Positions 1 to 8,578 are shown, numbered from the stretch's first letter. The stretch is 20,438 nt of DNA from JBBSVE01 sp038233815 (GCA_038233815.1 JBBSVE010000047.1:1-20438), one strand, 5' to 3'. A program made the numbers and translations. Notes: generated by a model from the letters alone, not told the origin.

Positions 1-1
1 C

Positions 2-1918
2 CTGCTCGGCGCGGATGGCGACGACAGTCTCTATGGCGATGGGGGTGACGACACGCTCAATGGCGGCGACGGGGACGACCTTATCGTCGGCGGCGTGGGT
101 GATGACAGCAGCGACGGCGGCAGCGGTGCGGACACGATCTTCGGCGACAGCGGCACCGGATCGCCTGAGACGGTCGAGGTTCGCGAGAGCTTCGAGTGGA
201 GCAAGGCCCCCTCGCCGCGCCAGCCCGGATCTCCGGTGCGGGACAGCGACCTGCTGAACGGCGGCTTTGCGCAGAACACCGGCAATGTGGACGTGACGTT
301 CTCGGTCCTGAATGCGCGCAACGACACCACGGCCTTTGCCACCAACGCGCAGGACGTGCAGGCGATCTCCGACGACGACCAGCCGGTCAACTCGAGAAGC
401 TCGCTGGCGTCGAACCTCGTCGATATCAGGGGATCGAAGGCGACCTACCGGCTCGATTTCTCCAGCGACGTGCAGGATGTGAGCTTCCGGATCAACGACA
501 TCGATCTCAAGTCCGGCGCGGTCGTGCGGGCCTATGATGCCGACGGCCGGCAGATCCCGATCACGGTGGAGTTCGGGAACGGCGTGACCGGCGCCGATCT
601 CGACGGGGTGGGGGGGCGCGAGACGCTGATCTCCGACGGTCGGGATACCGAGGATACCAACCCGCTGCATTCGGCGCTGGTCAACATTCCCGGTCCTGTT
701 TCGCGGGTGGAGATCGATCATATCGACCTCGGCACCTCGGCCAGCGCGTCGGGCAATTCGGGTATCAATGTCTCCGACGTTTATTACGATGTCACGGTTG
801 CGAACACCGGCGCGGGCGGTGACGACCGTGTGAACGGCGGCGACGGCGCAGACCTGATCTATGGCGGTGGCGGCACGGACACAGTGTTCGGCGGCAACGA
901 CAACGACACGATATCGGGCGGGTCTGGCGACGACCTCGTCGATGGCGGCTCGGGCGACGACAACCTGTCGGGCGACGGCGGAAACGACAGGATCACCGGC
1001 GGGGCGGGCAACGATGCAGCCTTCGGCGGTGACGGCAACGACAACGTCTATGGCGGCGCGGGCGACGACACGCTGCAGGGCGGGCTCGGCGATGACCGGC
1101 TCTATGGCGGCAACGACCGGGACACGTTCATCGTTGGCCCCGCGGTGGAGGGCGGGCGCGACACGATCGACGGCGGCGAGGGCGGCGACGATTTCGACAG
1201 GCTCGACCTGACCGGGACGGGTCCGCACCGGATCAACTATTCGGTCTTGAACCGCGAAAACGGAACGGTCGATTTTCTTCAGCCTGGCGGCACGGTGTCC
1301 AGCACGCTGACCTTCGCCAATATCGAGACGGTGGTCTGCTTCACCCCCGGCACCCTGATCGCCACGCCGAAGGGCGAGGTTCCGGTGGAGGCCCTGCGCC
1401 CCGGCGACCGGGTCATCACCCGCGACGACGGCATTCAGGCGATCTGCTGGACCGGCCGCAAGGCGATGGACTGGGCCACGCTGACCGCCAACCCGCATCT
1501 GCGCCCGATCCTGATCCGTCGCGGTAGTCTCGGCCACGGCCTGCCGGAGCGCGACATGATGGTTAGCCCGAACCACCGGATGCTGGTCGCCAACGACCGC
1601 ACCTCGCTCTATTTCGATGAGCATGAGGTTCTGGTCGCGGCCAAGCATCTGGTCGGCGCGAAGGGCATCGCGGAGGTGGAATCGATCGGGACCGCCTACA
1701 TCCACTTCATGTTCGACCGCCATCAGGTCGTGCTGGCGGATGGCACCTGGACGGAAAGTTTCCAGCCCGGCGACCATTCGCTGAACGGTCTGGGCAATGC
1801 GCAGCGGTCCGAGATCTATGAGCTGTTCCCGGATCTGCGGACCGTGAGCGGGCTCGAAAGCTACCAGGCCGCGCGGCGCACACTGAAGAAGCACGAGGCG
1901 CGCCTGCTGGTCGGCTGA
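2..1918 (+). CDS. RTX calcium-binding protein with C-terminal Hint domain (5' truncated by window)
   Basis: The frame is open from base 2 with no start in view, so this is the last 638 residues of a longer protein. It opens with glycine/aspartate-rich RTX nonapeptide repeats (about residues 1-45). A beta-rich region of about 200 residues follows, beginning near FEWSKAP and including FRINDID. A second RTX block covers about residues 270-380 (GGxGxDxhx pattern). The last third is a Hint_2-type domain starting at CFTPGTLIATP (Cys about residue 446, base 1337), with the block-B-like motif SPNHRML (His about residue 525). RTX repeats fold on Ca2+ outside the cell, and such proteins usually leave by type I secretion. 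Hint domains share the intein/hedgehog self-cleaving fold. The protein ends about 100 residues after the last Hint motif I recognise, so there is no obvious C-terminal cargo. The product is probably a secreted or surface protein; its substrate or target is unknown. Confidence 0.9.
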   Translation: MLGADGDDSLYGDGGDDTLNGGDGDDLIVGGVGDDSSDGGSGADTIFGDSGTGSPETVEVRESFEWSKAPSPRQPGSPVRDSDLLNGGFAQNTGNVDVTFSVLNARNDTTAFATNAQDVQAISDDDQPVNSRSSLASNLVDIRGSKATYRLDFSSDVQDVSFRINDIDLKSGAVVRAYDADGRQIPITVEFGNGVTGADLDGVGGRETLISDGRDTEDTNPLHSALVNIPGPVSRVEIDHIDLGTSASASGNSGINVSDVYYDVTVANTGAGGDDRVNGGDGADLIYGGGGTDTVFGGNDNDTISGGSGDDLVDGGSGDDNLSGDGGNDRITGGAGNDAAFGGDGNDNVYGGAGDDTLQGGLGDDRLYGGNDRDTFIVGPAVEGGRDTIDGGEGGDDFDRLDLTGTGPHRINYSVLNRENGTVDFLQPGGTVSSTLTFANIETVVCFTPGTLIATPKGEVPVEALRPGDRVITRDDGIQAICWTGRKAMDWATLTANPHLRPILIRRGSLGHGLPERDMMVSPNHRMLVANDRTSLYFDEHEVLVAAKHLVGAKGIAEVESIGTAYIHFMFDRHQVVLADGTWTESFQPGDHSLNGLGNAQRSEIYELFPDLRTVSGLESYQAARRTLKKHEARLLVG

Positions 1919-1927
1919 CCCGGCGAC

Positions 1928-1944
1928 GCGGGGATCAGCCCCGC
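1928..1944. terminator. Hairpin between convergent genes
   Basis: A six-base-pair GC stem (GCGGGG / CCCCGC) with a five-base loop lies just past the RTX gene stop. The stop codon of the convergent nucleotidyltransferase gene (1935-1937) sits in the loop. It could act as a bidirectional terminator, but neither side has a T-run, so this is weak evidence. Confidence 0.35.
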
Positions 1945-2522
1945 CACGCCGCCCACGCCTCCGGTGTATCGAGGTCCGTCACGGCATGATCGTGGGGCAG
2001 GGCGACATGCAGCGTTCGCCCTGCCATTGACGCGATGAGATCCCGCGCGCCCGTGTCGCCGGTAAGCGTCAGAAGCGCGGGACGGCTTTCGGCGGGAAAG
2101 ATGACCGGATGTCCCGGCTGACCCGCAGCGGAGGTGGCGCGGGCGATTCTCCCCGGCGCGCCGCGATGCTCCGCGATCATGGCGGCAAGGTCTTCGGTCG
2201 TCAGTTCCGGCATATCGGCGAGCAGGATCATCACCGCCCCCTCTGTCATGGCCTCCACCCCGGCCCGGATCGAGGCTGCCATACCCGTCGCCGCATCTGC
2301 CACCTCGACGATCCGCACGGAAAGCCCGTCCAGCGCCTGACGCCGCAAGGGGCGGTCCGGCGGCAGGGCGACATAAACCGGTGCGCCGAGCCCGAGCGCC
2401 GTCCGCGCGATCCGTCGCAACTGCGCCTCGCCATCGACGCGCTCCAGCAACTTGTCCGCCCCCCGCATCCGTCGTGACGCGCCTGCCGCGAGGATGAGGA
2501 TGCCCGCGAAGCCCTCGGTCAC
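1935..2522 (-). CDS. MobA/MocA-like nucleotidyltransferase (molybdenum cofactor cytidylyltransferase type)
   Basis: This 195-residue protein belongs to the NTP_transf_3 family, which transfers a nucleotide to molybdopterin. The MocA branch makes the cytosine dinucleotide cofactor used by xanthine-dehydrogenase-type enzymes. Visible motifs are the N-terminal nucleotide-binding signature LAAGASRRMR (residues 11-20) with Lys24, the metal-binding LLADMP (100-105), GQPGHPV (134-140), GDTGAR (155-160) and DLDTPEA near the end. The length fits the family. I chose GTG at 2522 as the start because it follows CGGAG by six bases and lies 17 bases after the stop of the upstream flavoprotein gene; a longer frame to 2756 would overlap that gene deeply. 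It is probably cotranscribed with the upstream gene. No molybdoenzyme is visible in the window, so which enzyme it serves is unknown. Some relatives are NTP transferases with other substrates. Confidence 0.82.
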   Translation of the reverse strand: MTEGFAGILILAAGASRRMRGADKLLERVDGEAQLRRIARTALGLGAPVYVALPPDRPLRRQALDGLSVRIVEVADAATGMAASIRAGVEAMTEGAVMILLADMPELTTEDLAAMIAEHRGAPGRIARATSAAGQPGHPVIFPAESRPALLTLTGDTGARDLIASMAGRTLHVALPHDHAVTDLDTPEAWAAWRG

Positions 2523-2539
2523 GATGCGCTCCGCTGACC

Positions 2540-4963
2540 TCACCCCCGCATGCGGCTGGCGTCGGGATCGAAGAGCGGCGTCCTGACCAGCGTGGCGGGC
2601 ACCCGCTCGCCCAGGATCTCGATCTCCACCGACAGGCCATCCACCGCGGCGTCGGTCGGAACGAACCCCATCGCCACGGATTTTTCCGCGAAATGGGAAT
2701 AGCCGCCCGAGGTGCAGAACCCGGCCACCGCGCCGTCGATCCAGATCGGCTCCCACGCCACCACGTCGGCGCCGTTCGCCTCCACCACGAAACTGCAGAG
2801 CGTGCGTTTCGCCCCCGCTGCCTTCTCGGCACTGGCCGGACCCTTGCCGATCCAGTCCGCAGGCTTGTTCCAGCGCACGAAGCGGTCCAGCCCCGTCTCT
2901 CCGGGTGTGTAATCGGGGCTGTATTCCCGCCCCCAGGAGCCGAAGAACTTGTCGAGCCGCAGGGACATCATCGCCCGCATCCCGAACGGCGTCAGCCCCA
3001 GATCCTGCCCCGCAGCCCAGAGCACAGACCAGAGGTGACGCACCGACATGTGGTCGCAGTAGATCTCGTAGCCCAGATCGCCGGTATAGCTCACACGCTG
3101 CACGATGCAGTCGGCCATGCCCACCGTCATGCGTCGCACGTCCATGAAGCGGAACGCGTCCGCCGACACGTCGGCGCGGGTGACGCGCGACAGCAGCTCG
3201 CGTGCCTTCGGTCCCGCGATCTGGAACCCCGTGCGCGCGTCAGAGATGTTCTCGACCCGCACCCCGTCCTCGGCATGGCTTTCGAACCAGCGCCCATGCC
3301 AGCCCTGCGCGCCGTAGCTCGCCGTCAGCTGAAACTCGGTGCCCGAGAGGCAGGAGACGGTGAAATCCCCGATGATCTTGCCGGAGTCCGCCAGCATCGG
3401 CGTCAGCGACAGCCGCCCCGGTGCCGGAATCAGCCCCGCCATGATCCGGTCGAGCCACGCCCGCGCGTGCGGCCCGGTCACGCGGTATTTGCCGAAGTTC
3501 TGCACCTCGTTGATGCCGACGCCGCCCCGCACCGCCATCACCTCGGCTTTCGTCGCCTCCCATGCGTTGGAGCGGCGGAAGGTCGGCGTCTCATAGCGCG
3601 GCTCGCCGGGGCGGGCGAAATAGTTCACCACCTCCAGTCCGTATTGCTGGCCCCAGACCGCGCGCAGACGCTCGAACGTGTCATACATCGGTGTGGTGCG
3701 GAACGGGCGCGCGGCGGGCTTTTCCTCGTTCGGATAGGCCACGGAAAAGCGGGTCTGATAGTTCTCCGTCACCTTGGGCACGGTATAGCCGGGCGTCGTC
3801 CAAGTGCCGAACCGCGCCACGTCGAAGCCGCGCGGGTCGCGTTCCACCTCGCCAAGGATCATCCACTGCGCCAGCGCCAGCCCCATGCCGCCACCCTGAG
3901 AGAACCCCGCCATCACCGCGCAGGCCGACCAGTAGTTCCGCAAACCCGGAACCGGCCCCATCAGCGGGTTGCCGTCGGGCGAAAAGGTGAAGGGTCCGTG
4001 GATCACTCGCTTCACGCCCGACCGCTCCAGCGCGGGAAAACGGCGGTAGGCAAATTCCACCGAATCCGCGATCTTGTCGAACTGTTCGTTGAACAGCTCC
4101 TGCCCGAAGGTCCACGGCGTGCCGTCCACCGCCCACGGTTCGCAGGGTTTCTCATAGAACCCGATGCAGAAGCCGCGCCCCTCCTGCCGCAGATAGCTCT
4201 CCCCGCCGGGGTCCATGACATGCGGAAACTCCCGGCCCGCCTCCACCAGCGAGACAATCTCCGGGATGTCGTCGGTCACCAGATACTGATGCGCCATCGG
4301 CACCAGCGGCAGATAGATCCCCGCCATGGCCCCGACTTCCCGTGCCCAGAGGCCGGCTGCGTTCACCAGATGCTCACAGGTCACGGTGCCCTGCTCCGTC
4401 ACCACCTCCCACCCGCCAGCCGTGGGGTTGGTCTCCAGCACCCGGTTGTGCAGCACGATCTCGGCCCCTCCGAGCTTTGCGGCCTTGGCATAGGCGTGCG
4501 TCGTCCCGTAGGGGTCGAGATGCCCGTCCAGCGGATCGTAGAGCGCGCCGAGGATGCCGCCGGTGTCGACCATCCCTTGCGTCATCTCGCCCACCTCCGC
4601 GGGTGACAGTATCCGCGTGTCGAGGCCCATGTAGCGGTGCTTGGCCCGCTCCGCCTTCAGCATGTCGAACCGCTCCACCGTGTCGGCGAGCGTGATGCCC
4701 CCCACGTGATGGAGCCCGCACGATTGCCCGGTCAGCGCCTCCAGCTCCTTGTAAAGCCGGATCGTATAGCCCTGAAGTGCAGCCATGTTGGTATCGCCGT
4801 TAAGCGTGTGGAACCCCCCCGCCGCGTGCCAGGTGGAGCCGGACGTCAACTCCGCCCGCTCGATCAACATGACGTCGGACCAGCCGAGCTTCGTCAGGTG
4901 ATAGAGCACCGAACAACCGACGACGCCACCGCCGATGACGACGACCCGGGCATGGCTCTTCAT
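2540..4963 (-). CDS. Dimethylglycine/sarcosine dehydrogenase-like FAD oxidoreductase with GcvT domain
   Basis: This 807-residue protein has the full architecture of dimethylglycine/sarcosine dehydrogenases. An N-terminal Rossmann FAD motif (GGGVVG, residues 11-16) is followed by GSTWHAAG (42-49), whose His46 aligns with the histidine that binds FAD covalently in DMGDH. The DAO fold runs to about 370, with a linker domain (about 370-425), and the C-terminal half is a GcvT-like tetrahydrofolate-binding aminomethyltransferase domain. That half includes SYTGDLGYEIY (625-635) and a WGRE segment near 677-680. Such enzymes demethylate N-methylated glycines oxidatively and pass the one-carbon unit to tetrahydrofolate. 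The exact substrate cannot be read from the sequence. GAGGAG five bases before the ATG supports the start. It lies 193 bases after livM on the same strand, and the nucleotidyltransferase gene follows 17 bases on. Confidence 0.87.
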   Translation of the reverse strand: MKSHARVVVIGGGVVGCSVLYHLTKLGWSDVMLIERAELTSGSTWHAAGGFHTLNGDTNMAALQGYTIRLYKELEALTGQSCGLHHVGGITLADTVERFDMLKAERAKHRYMGLDTRILSPAEVGEMTQGMVDTGGILGALYDPLDGHLDPYGTTHAYAKAAKLGGAEIVLHNRVLETNPTAGGWEVVTEQGTVTCEHLVNAAGLWAREVGAMAGIYLPLVPMAHQYLVTDDIPEIVSLVEAGREFPHVMDPGGESYLRQEGRGFCIGFYEKPCEPWAVDGTPWTFGQELFNEQFDKIADSVEFAYRRFPALERSGVKRVIHGPFTFSPDGNPLMGPVPGLRNYWSACAVMAGFSQGGGMGLALAQWMILGEVERDPRGFDVARFGTWTTPGYTVPKVTENYQTRFSVAYPNEEKPAARPFRTTPMYDTFERLRAVWGQQYGLEVVNYFARPGEPRYETPTFRRSNAWEATKAEVMAVRGGVGINEVQNFGKYRVTGPHARAWLDRIMAGLIPAPGRLSLTPMLADSGKIIGDFTVSCLSGTEFQLTASYGAQGWHGRWFESHAEDGVRVENISDARTGFQIAGPKARELLSRVTRADVSADAFRFMDVRRMTVGMADCIVQRVSYTGDLGYEIYCDHMSVRHLWSVLWAAGQDLGLTPFGMRAMMSLRLDKFFGSWGREYSPDYTPGETGLDRFVRWNKPADWIGKGPASAEKAAGAKRTLCSFVVEANGADVVAWEPIWIDGAVAGFCTSGGYSHFAEKSVAMGFVPTDAAVDGLSVEIEILGERVPATLVRTPLFDPDASRMRG

Positions 4964-5068
4964 ACAATCTCCTCGGTTTGCTATCCCTCAGATTGCCCGC
5001 CGGCGCCCTCTGGCGGCTTGCCCGGAGGCGACAGCAAATGTCGCTTCGCGCACACGCCCGCCCCCTGA

Positions 5069-5092
5069 TTTTTTCTGTCCGCAAGTATCCTC
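5069..5092 (-). repeat. Dispersed intergenic element, copy A (tail)
   Basis: Read on the minus strand, this stretch carries GAGGATACTTG followed by CGGACAGAAAAAA. A 23-base core (5070-5092) matches copy B at 8579-8601 at 20 of 23 positions, in the same orientation and also between genes. The match is ungapped and falls outside coding sequence, so shared ancestry or function is likely. Here the tail lies 9 bases downstream of a G/C-rich hairpin (5102-5130). I recall similar hairpin-plus-tail stretches in other Rhodobacteraceae intergenic regions, but cannot verify that here. Confidence 0.6.
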
Positions 5093-5101
5093 GGGGGGGA
5101 T

Positions 5102-5130
5102 CGAAGGGGGGGCAGACGGCCCCCCCTTTG
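5102..5130 (-). terminator. G7/C7 hairpin after livM
   Basis: A run of seven G (5106-5112) pairs with a run of seven C (5120-5126) around a seven-base loop. The flanking AA/TT extend it to nine perfect base pairs, with a further G-T and C-G pair outside. It lies 27 bases past the livM stop. Read on the minus strand the stem is not followed by a T-run, so it could be a weak or factor-assisted terminator or an RNA 3'-end stabiliser separating the liv genes from the flavoprotein gene. Confidence 0.5.
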
Positions 5131-5156
5131 CCTCCGCAGGCCGCATGGCGGAACCC

Positions 5157-6452
5157 TCACTTCTCCGGGATCAACCCCTTGGGGGAAAACCGCAGCACCA
5201 AAAGCAGCACAACGCCCATCGTCAGCAGCCGCATGTGCTGGGCCGAGTCCTGCAGATGGGACTTCAACCAGTAGCCGTCCGGCAGCGGCCATGTGATGAC
5301 ACCCATGAGCCAGAGGCCGATCGGCTCCACCATCACCCACAGCCACCAGATCAGGAAGCCGCCCAGAACAGCCCCCCAGTTGTTGCCCGACCCGCCGACG
5401 ATCACCATTACCCAGATCAGGAAGGTGAATCGCAGCGGCTGATACGATCCGGGCGTCAGCTGGCTGTCGAGCGTCGTCATCATCGCGCCCGCCATGCCCA
5501 CCACCGCGCAACCGATCATGAAGACCTGCAGATGCCGGCGCGTCACGTCCTTGCCCATCGCCTCGGCCGCCACCTCATTGTCGCGGATCGCGCGCATCAT
5601 CCGGCCCCACGGGCTGTTGAGCGACATTTCCGCCATCCACACGACGAGGAGGAGCACCACCAGAAACAGTGCGCAGTAGCAGAGCTTGACGAAGATCGCC
5701 GACGCGCTGACCGGGTCCATCCCCAGATCGGACGCAAGCCCCAGAAACCACGGATCTTGCTGGAGGTTGATCTCGTAGGGCACGGGCCGGGGCAGGGAGA
5801 TCACGTTTTTCACGCCGCGCGCCAGCCAGTCCTCGTTTTTCAGGACGGCGATCACGATCTCCGCGATCCCCAGCGTTGCGATGGCGAGGTAATCCGACCG
5901 CAGCCCCAGCGCTGTCTTGCCGATAGCCCAGGCCGCGATGGCTGCCAGCAGCGCCCCTGCCGGCCAGGCAAGCAAAACCGGCAGGCCCAGCCCGCCAAGA
6001 TTGCCCGATACCGCAGGATTGATATCCTCCACCGCCGCCACCGCCGGGTCGAGGATCGCGCGGTAGATAAAGAACCCAGCGATCAGCAGCGCCAGCAGAG
6101 CGGCAGATCGGACCCAACCGTGTCGCAAATGCTTCCAGAGCAGGACCGCGCCCCCGATCACCGCCGCCCCCAACGCCAGCGCGGCAAGAATACGCGGCCC
6201 GCCCGCGGCCCACGCTTGCGGCACCGGCGCCGAGGATACGAGCACCACCGCCAACCCGCCCAGCGCCACGAACCCCATGATGCCGACGTTGAAAAGTCCC
6301 GCATAGCCCCACTGCATGTTCACACCCAGCGCCATCACCGCCGACACCAGCGCCATCTGCAGGATCGACAGCGAAAGGTTCCAGCTCTGATACATCCCGG
6401 TCAGGACGAACAGCACGGCCACTGCGCCGAACAGCAGGAGGTTACGCGTCAT
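5157..6452 (-). CDS. livM: Branched-chain amino acid-type ABC transporter permease LivM
   Basis: This 431-residue protein is one of the two membrane permeases of a HAAT-family importer. It is very hydrophobic from the first residues, with many predicted membrane helices. It carries the family segments GYAGLFNVGIMGFVALGG near residues 50-67 and LRSDYLAIATLGIAEIV further on. The cytoplasmic coupling loop, which contacts the ATPases, reads GRMMRAIRDNEVAAEAMGKD, and the end is FSPKGLIPEK. The length is close to that of E. coli LivM. Its ATG overlaps the livH stop in ATGA (6449-6452), and a GGGGA-type ribosome site precedes it, so livH and livM are translationally coupled. The transported substrate is not readable from the permease. 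Confidence 0.95.
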   Translation of the reverse strand: MTRNLLLFGAVAVLFVLTGMYQSWNLSLSILQMALVSAVMALGVNMQWGYAGLFNVGIMGFVALGGLAVVLVSSAPVPQAWAAGGPRILAALALGAAVIGGAVLLWKHLRHGWVRSAALLALLIAGFFIYRAILDPAVAAVEDINPAVSGNLGGLGLPVLLAWPAGALLAAIAAWAIGKTALGLRSDYLAIATLGIAEIVIAVLKNEDWLARGVKNVISLPRPVPYEINLQQDPWFLGLASDLGMDPVSASAIFVKLCYCALFLVVLLLVVWMAEMSLNSPWGRMMRAIRDNEVAAEAMGKDVTRRHLQVFMIGCAVVGMAGAMMTTLDSQLTPGSYQPLRFTFLIWVMVIVGGSGNNWGAVLGGFLIWWLWVMVEPIGLWLMGVITWPLPDGYWLKSHLQDSAQHMRLLTMGVVLLLVLRFSPKGLIPEK

Positions 6453-7459
6453 GCCGATTTCCCCTTGAAGAGCCCCGTCGGCTTGAACAGCAGCACAATG
6501 ATCAGGATCGTGAAGCTCACCGCGTATTTATAGTCCGTGGACAGCAGTTGCAGCAGGCTGTCGGGCTGCCATGCCTCGGGCACGAGATAGCCCACGACCT
6601 TCTTCCACGCATAGGTCACGAAGACCTCGGAGAAGGCGATGATGAAGCCCCCCACGATGGCGCCCAGGGGGGAGCCCAGACCGCCCACGATGGCGGAGGC
6701 GAAAATCGGCAGCAGAAGCGCGAAATAGTTGAACGGCTTGAAGCTCTTGTCCAGCCCGTAGAGCACGCCTGCGATGGTGGCGAGGGCGGCGGTGAGGATC
6801 CAGGTGATCGCCACCACCCGCTCGGGGTTGATGCCCGACAGGAGCGCCAGATCCTCGTTGTCAGAATAGGCCCGCATCGATTTGCCGGTCCGGGTGCGGT
6901 TCAGGAACCAGAAGAGCGCCGCCACCACGATCAACGCCGTAACGACTGTGACCACCTGCGTCGTGCGGACCGCCAGCCCTTCCTCCAGCCCGGTCAGTTT
7001 CTTGAATTGGCCCGCGGTGATGACAAACCGCTCCCCGTCGGAAAAATCACGATCGCCGGTCCCGATGATGAAGCGGGTGAGCCCGTTCATGATGAAGGTG
7101 ACGCCCAGCGACACGATCACGAGGATCGACGACGCCGCCTTCTTCTCGCGGTAGAAGCGGTAGACCAGCCGGTCCGTGGCCAGCACGAAGAGCGCCGTCA
7201 GCGCGATCCCTGCCGGCAGCGCCAGAAGGGCGGTCGGCAACGGCCCGAACGTGACCCCGTGGCTCTGGAGCCAGGCAGTCACGAGGATCACCCACATCGT
7301 CCCGAGCGCCATCGTGTCGCCATGCGCGAAGTTGGAAAATCGCAGGATCCCGTAGATCAGCGTCACCCCCAGCGCCCCCAGCGCCAGCTGCGCGCCGTAA
7401 GCCGTGGCCGGCACCACCACGAAATTGAGAAACGCGACGAGTGCGTTCAGGATGTCCAT
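6449..7459 (-). CDS. livH: Branched-chain amino acid-type ABC transporter permease LivH
   Basis: This 336-residue membrane protein is the second permease of the importer. Typical LivH segments are ALGALGVTLIYGILRFSNFA near the N-terminus, a GLGSPLGAIVGGFIIAFSEV stretch in the last third, and the ending LLFKPTGLFKGKSA. The coupling region contains GKSMRAYSDNEDLALLSGIN. I chose the ATG at 7459 (MDILNAL) rather than the ATG six codons upstream, because it overlaps the stop of the preceding small gene by one base (TGATG), the usual coupling arrangement in this run. Confidence 0.94.
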   Translation of the reverse strand: MDILNALVAFLNFVVVPATAYGAQLALGALGVTLIYGILRFSNFAHGDTMALGTMWVILVTAWLQSHGVTFGPLPTALLALPAGIALTALFVLATDRLVYRFYREKKAASSILVIVSLGVTFIMNGLTRFIIGTGDRDFSDGERFVITAGQFKKLTGLEEGLAVRTTQVVTVVTALIVVAALFWFLNRTRTGKSMRAYSDNEDLALLSGINPERVVAITWILTAALATIAGVLYGLDKSFKPFNYFALLLPIFASAIVGGLGSPLGAIVGGFIIAFSEVFVTYAWKKVVGYLVPEAWQPDSLLQLLSTDYKYAVSFTILIIVLLFKPTGLFKGKSA

Positions 7460-7854
7460 CAGACCGCCCCTGTGCAATGTCCGCGCGCGGTGACGATGCC
7501 GGGAATGGCCCCGTCGATCTGCGCCGTGTAGATGATGTCAGCGCTGGCGGTGAGGCTTACCATCTCGTTGCGCCGTCCGCCCTCGTCCTCGACCCCGCCC
7601 GCATAGCCGCGAAAGAGCGGCGGGCCGGGTACAGCCTCAAGCAGCCGCGATCCGAACGGATCGGTCAGAAGCGCCCCGCCCGGTCGCGTGGACAATGTGA
7701 GGAGCGGCGCCTCGTCCGTCACCGTCCGACAGCCTTCGTCATCGCAGATCTCGGATATGACGCAACGGAAATTCGCCGCAACCGCAGGCGCTGCCCACAA
7801 GACCCCAAGCGCCGTCGCCAAGACCCGGCCTCTGTATCCCACACCCGCCCTCAT
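7459..7854 (-). CDS. Small secreted protein of unknown function embedded in the liv operon
   Basis: I do not recognise a family for this 131-residue protein. It starts with a positively charged N-region, a hydrophobic stretch (VLATALGVLWAAPAVA) and a likely signal-peptidase site near residues 26-28, so it is predicted to be periplasmic. The mature part has four cysteines (31, 37, 42 and 127), enough for two disulfides. Three are packed in CVISEICDDEGC, followed by a largely beta-type sequence. Its ATG overlaps the livF stop (ATGA, 7851-7854), and its stop overlaps the livH ATG by one base, so translation is coupled on both sides. That tight placement argues it is a real gene and may work with the transporter, but this is inference. 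Confidence 0.8.
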   Translation of the reverse strand: MRAGVGYRGRVLATALGVLWAAPAVAANFRCVISEICDDEGCRTVTDEAPLLTLSTRPGGALLTDPFGSRLLEAVPGPPLFRGYAGGVEDEGGRRNEMVSLTASADIIYTAQIDGAIPGIVTARGHCTGAV

Positions 7855-8561
7855 CCCCCGAGGAACGACCGGCGCACGTCCGGGTCCGCCATCAGCGCAG
7901 CCCCGGTATCGGTGAACCGGTTCTCGCCCTGCACCAGAACATACCCCTTGTCCGCAATCTCCAGCGCCTGCCGCGCGTTCTGCTCCACCATCAGGATGGA
8001 GATCCCGGCCCGCGCCACCTCGATGATCCGGTCGAACAGCTCGTCCATCACGATCGGGGACACACCGGCCGTCGGCTCGTCCAGCATCAGGACGCGCGGC
8101 CGGGTCATCAGCGCGCGCCCGACCGCCACCTGCTGGCGCTGCCCGCCCGACAACTCCCCCGCCGCCTGCCGCCGCTTGTCCTTCAGGATCGGGAACAGGT
8201 CGAACACCTGCGCCATCGTCCCGGCGATGTCGTCCCGACGCAGGAAGGCTCCCATCTCGAGGTTCTCCTGCACCGTCATCGAGGTGAAGATGTTCGACGT
8301 CTGCGGCACGAAGGCCATGCCCTTCGCGACCCGGTCCTGAGGGCTGAGCGCGGTGATATCCTCCCCATCGAGGCGCACCTGCCCGCCGCGCAGGGCCAGC
8401 ATCCCGAACACCGCCTTCATTGCCGTCGATTTACCCGCCCCGTTGGGCCCGACGATGACCGCGATCTGCCCTGCATCCACCGCGATCGTGCAGTCATGAA
8501 GAATGTCCGTGGTCCCGTAGCCCCCGGTCATCCGGTCGCCGATCAAAAACGCCTCACCCAC
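7851..8561 (-). CDS. livF: ABC transporter ATP-binding protein LivF
   Basis: This 236-residue ATPase powers the importer together with LivG. It shows Walker A GPNGAGKST (residues 38-46), the Q-loop VPQTSN (85-90), the ABC signature LSGGQ (137-141) and Walker B VLMLDEP (157-163). The switch region MVEQN has glutamine where other ABC ATPases have histidine, as is usual in LivF. The length is normal. The start is GTG at 8561: an in-frame stop lies shortly upstream, and the next ATG (codon 11) would remove the first beta strand. No good Shine-Dalgarno precedes it. Instead copy B of the intergenic element ends 17 bases upstream, so initiation may be weak or coupled to other signals. Confidence 0.95.
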   Translation of the reverse strand: MGEAFLIGDRMTGGYGTTDILHDCTIAVDAGQIAVIVGPNGAGKSTAMKAVFGMLALRGGQVRLDGEDITALSPQDRVAKGMAFVPQTSNIFTSMTVQENLEMGAFLRRDDIAGTMAQVFDLFPILKDKRRQAAGELSGGQRQQVAVGRALMTRPRVLMLDEPTAGVSPIVMDELFDRIIEVARAGISILMVEQNARQALEIADKGYVLVQGENRFTDTGAALMADPDVRRSFLGG

Positions 8562-8578
8562 GACACGCGCCGATCAGC

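Noticed and set aside
812..1140. A tandem DNA repeat, possibly CRISPR-like
   Set aside because: The periodicity is in frame and encodes RTX nonapeptides; there are no identical repeats with unique spacers.
2693..4606. A 637-codon open frame on the plus strand opposite the flavoprotein gene
   Set aside because: It is antisense to a clearly conserved enzyme, is rich in Arg, His and Pro without domain motifs, and fits the usual long shadow frames of GC-rich DNA.
4935..6533. A 532-codon plus-strand open frame opposite livM
   Set aside because: Same reason: composition dominated by His, Arg, Gln and Pro, no recognisable motif, opposite a well-supported permease gene.
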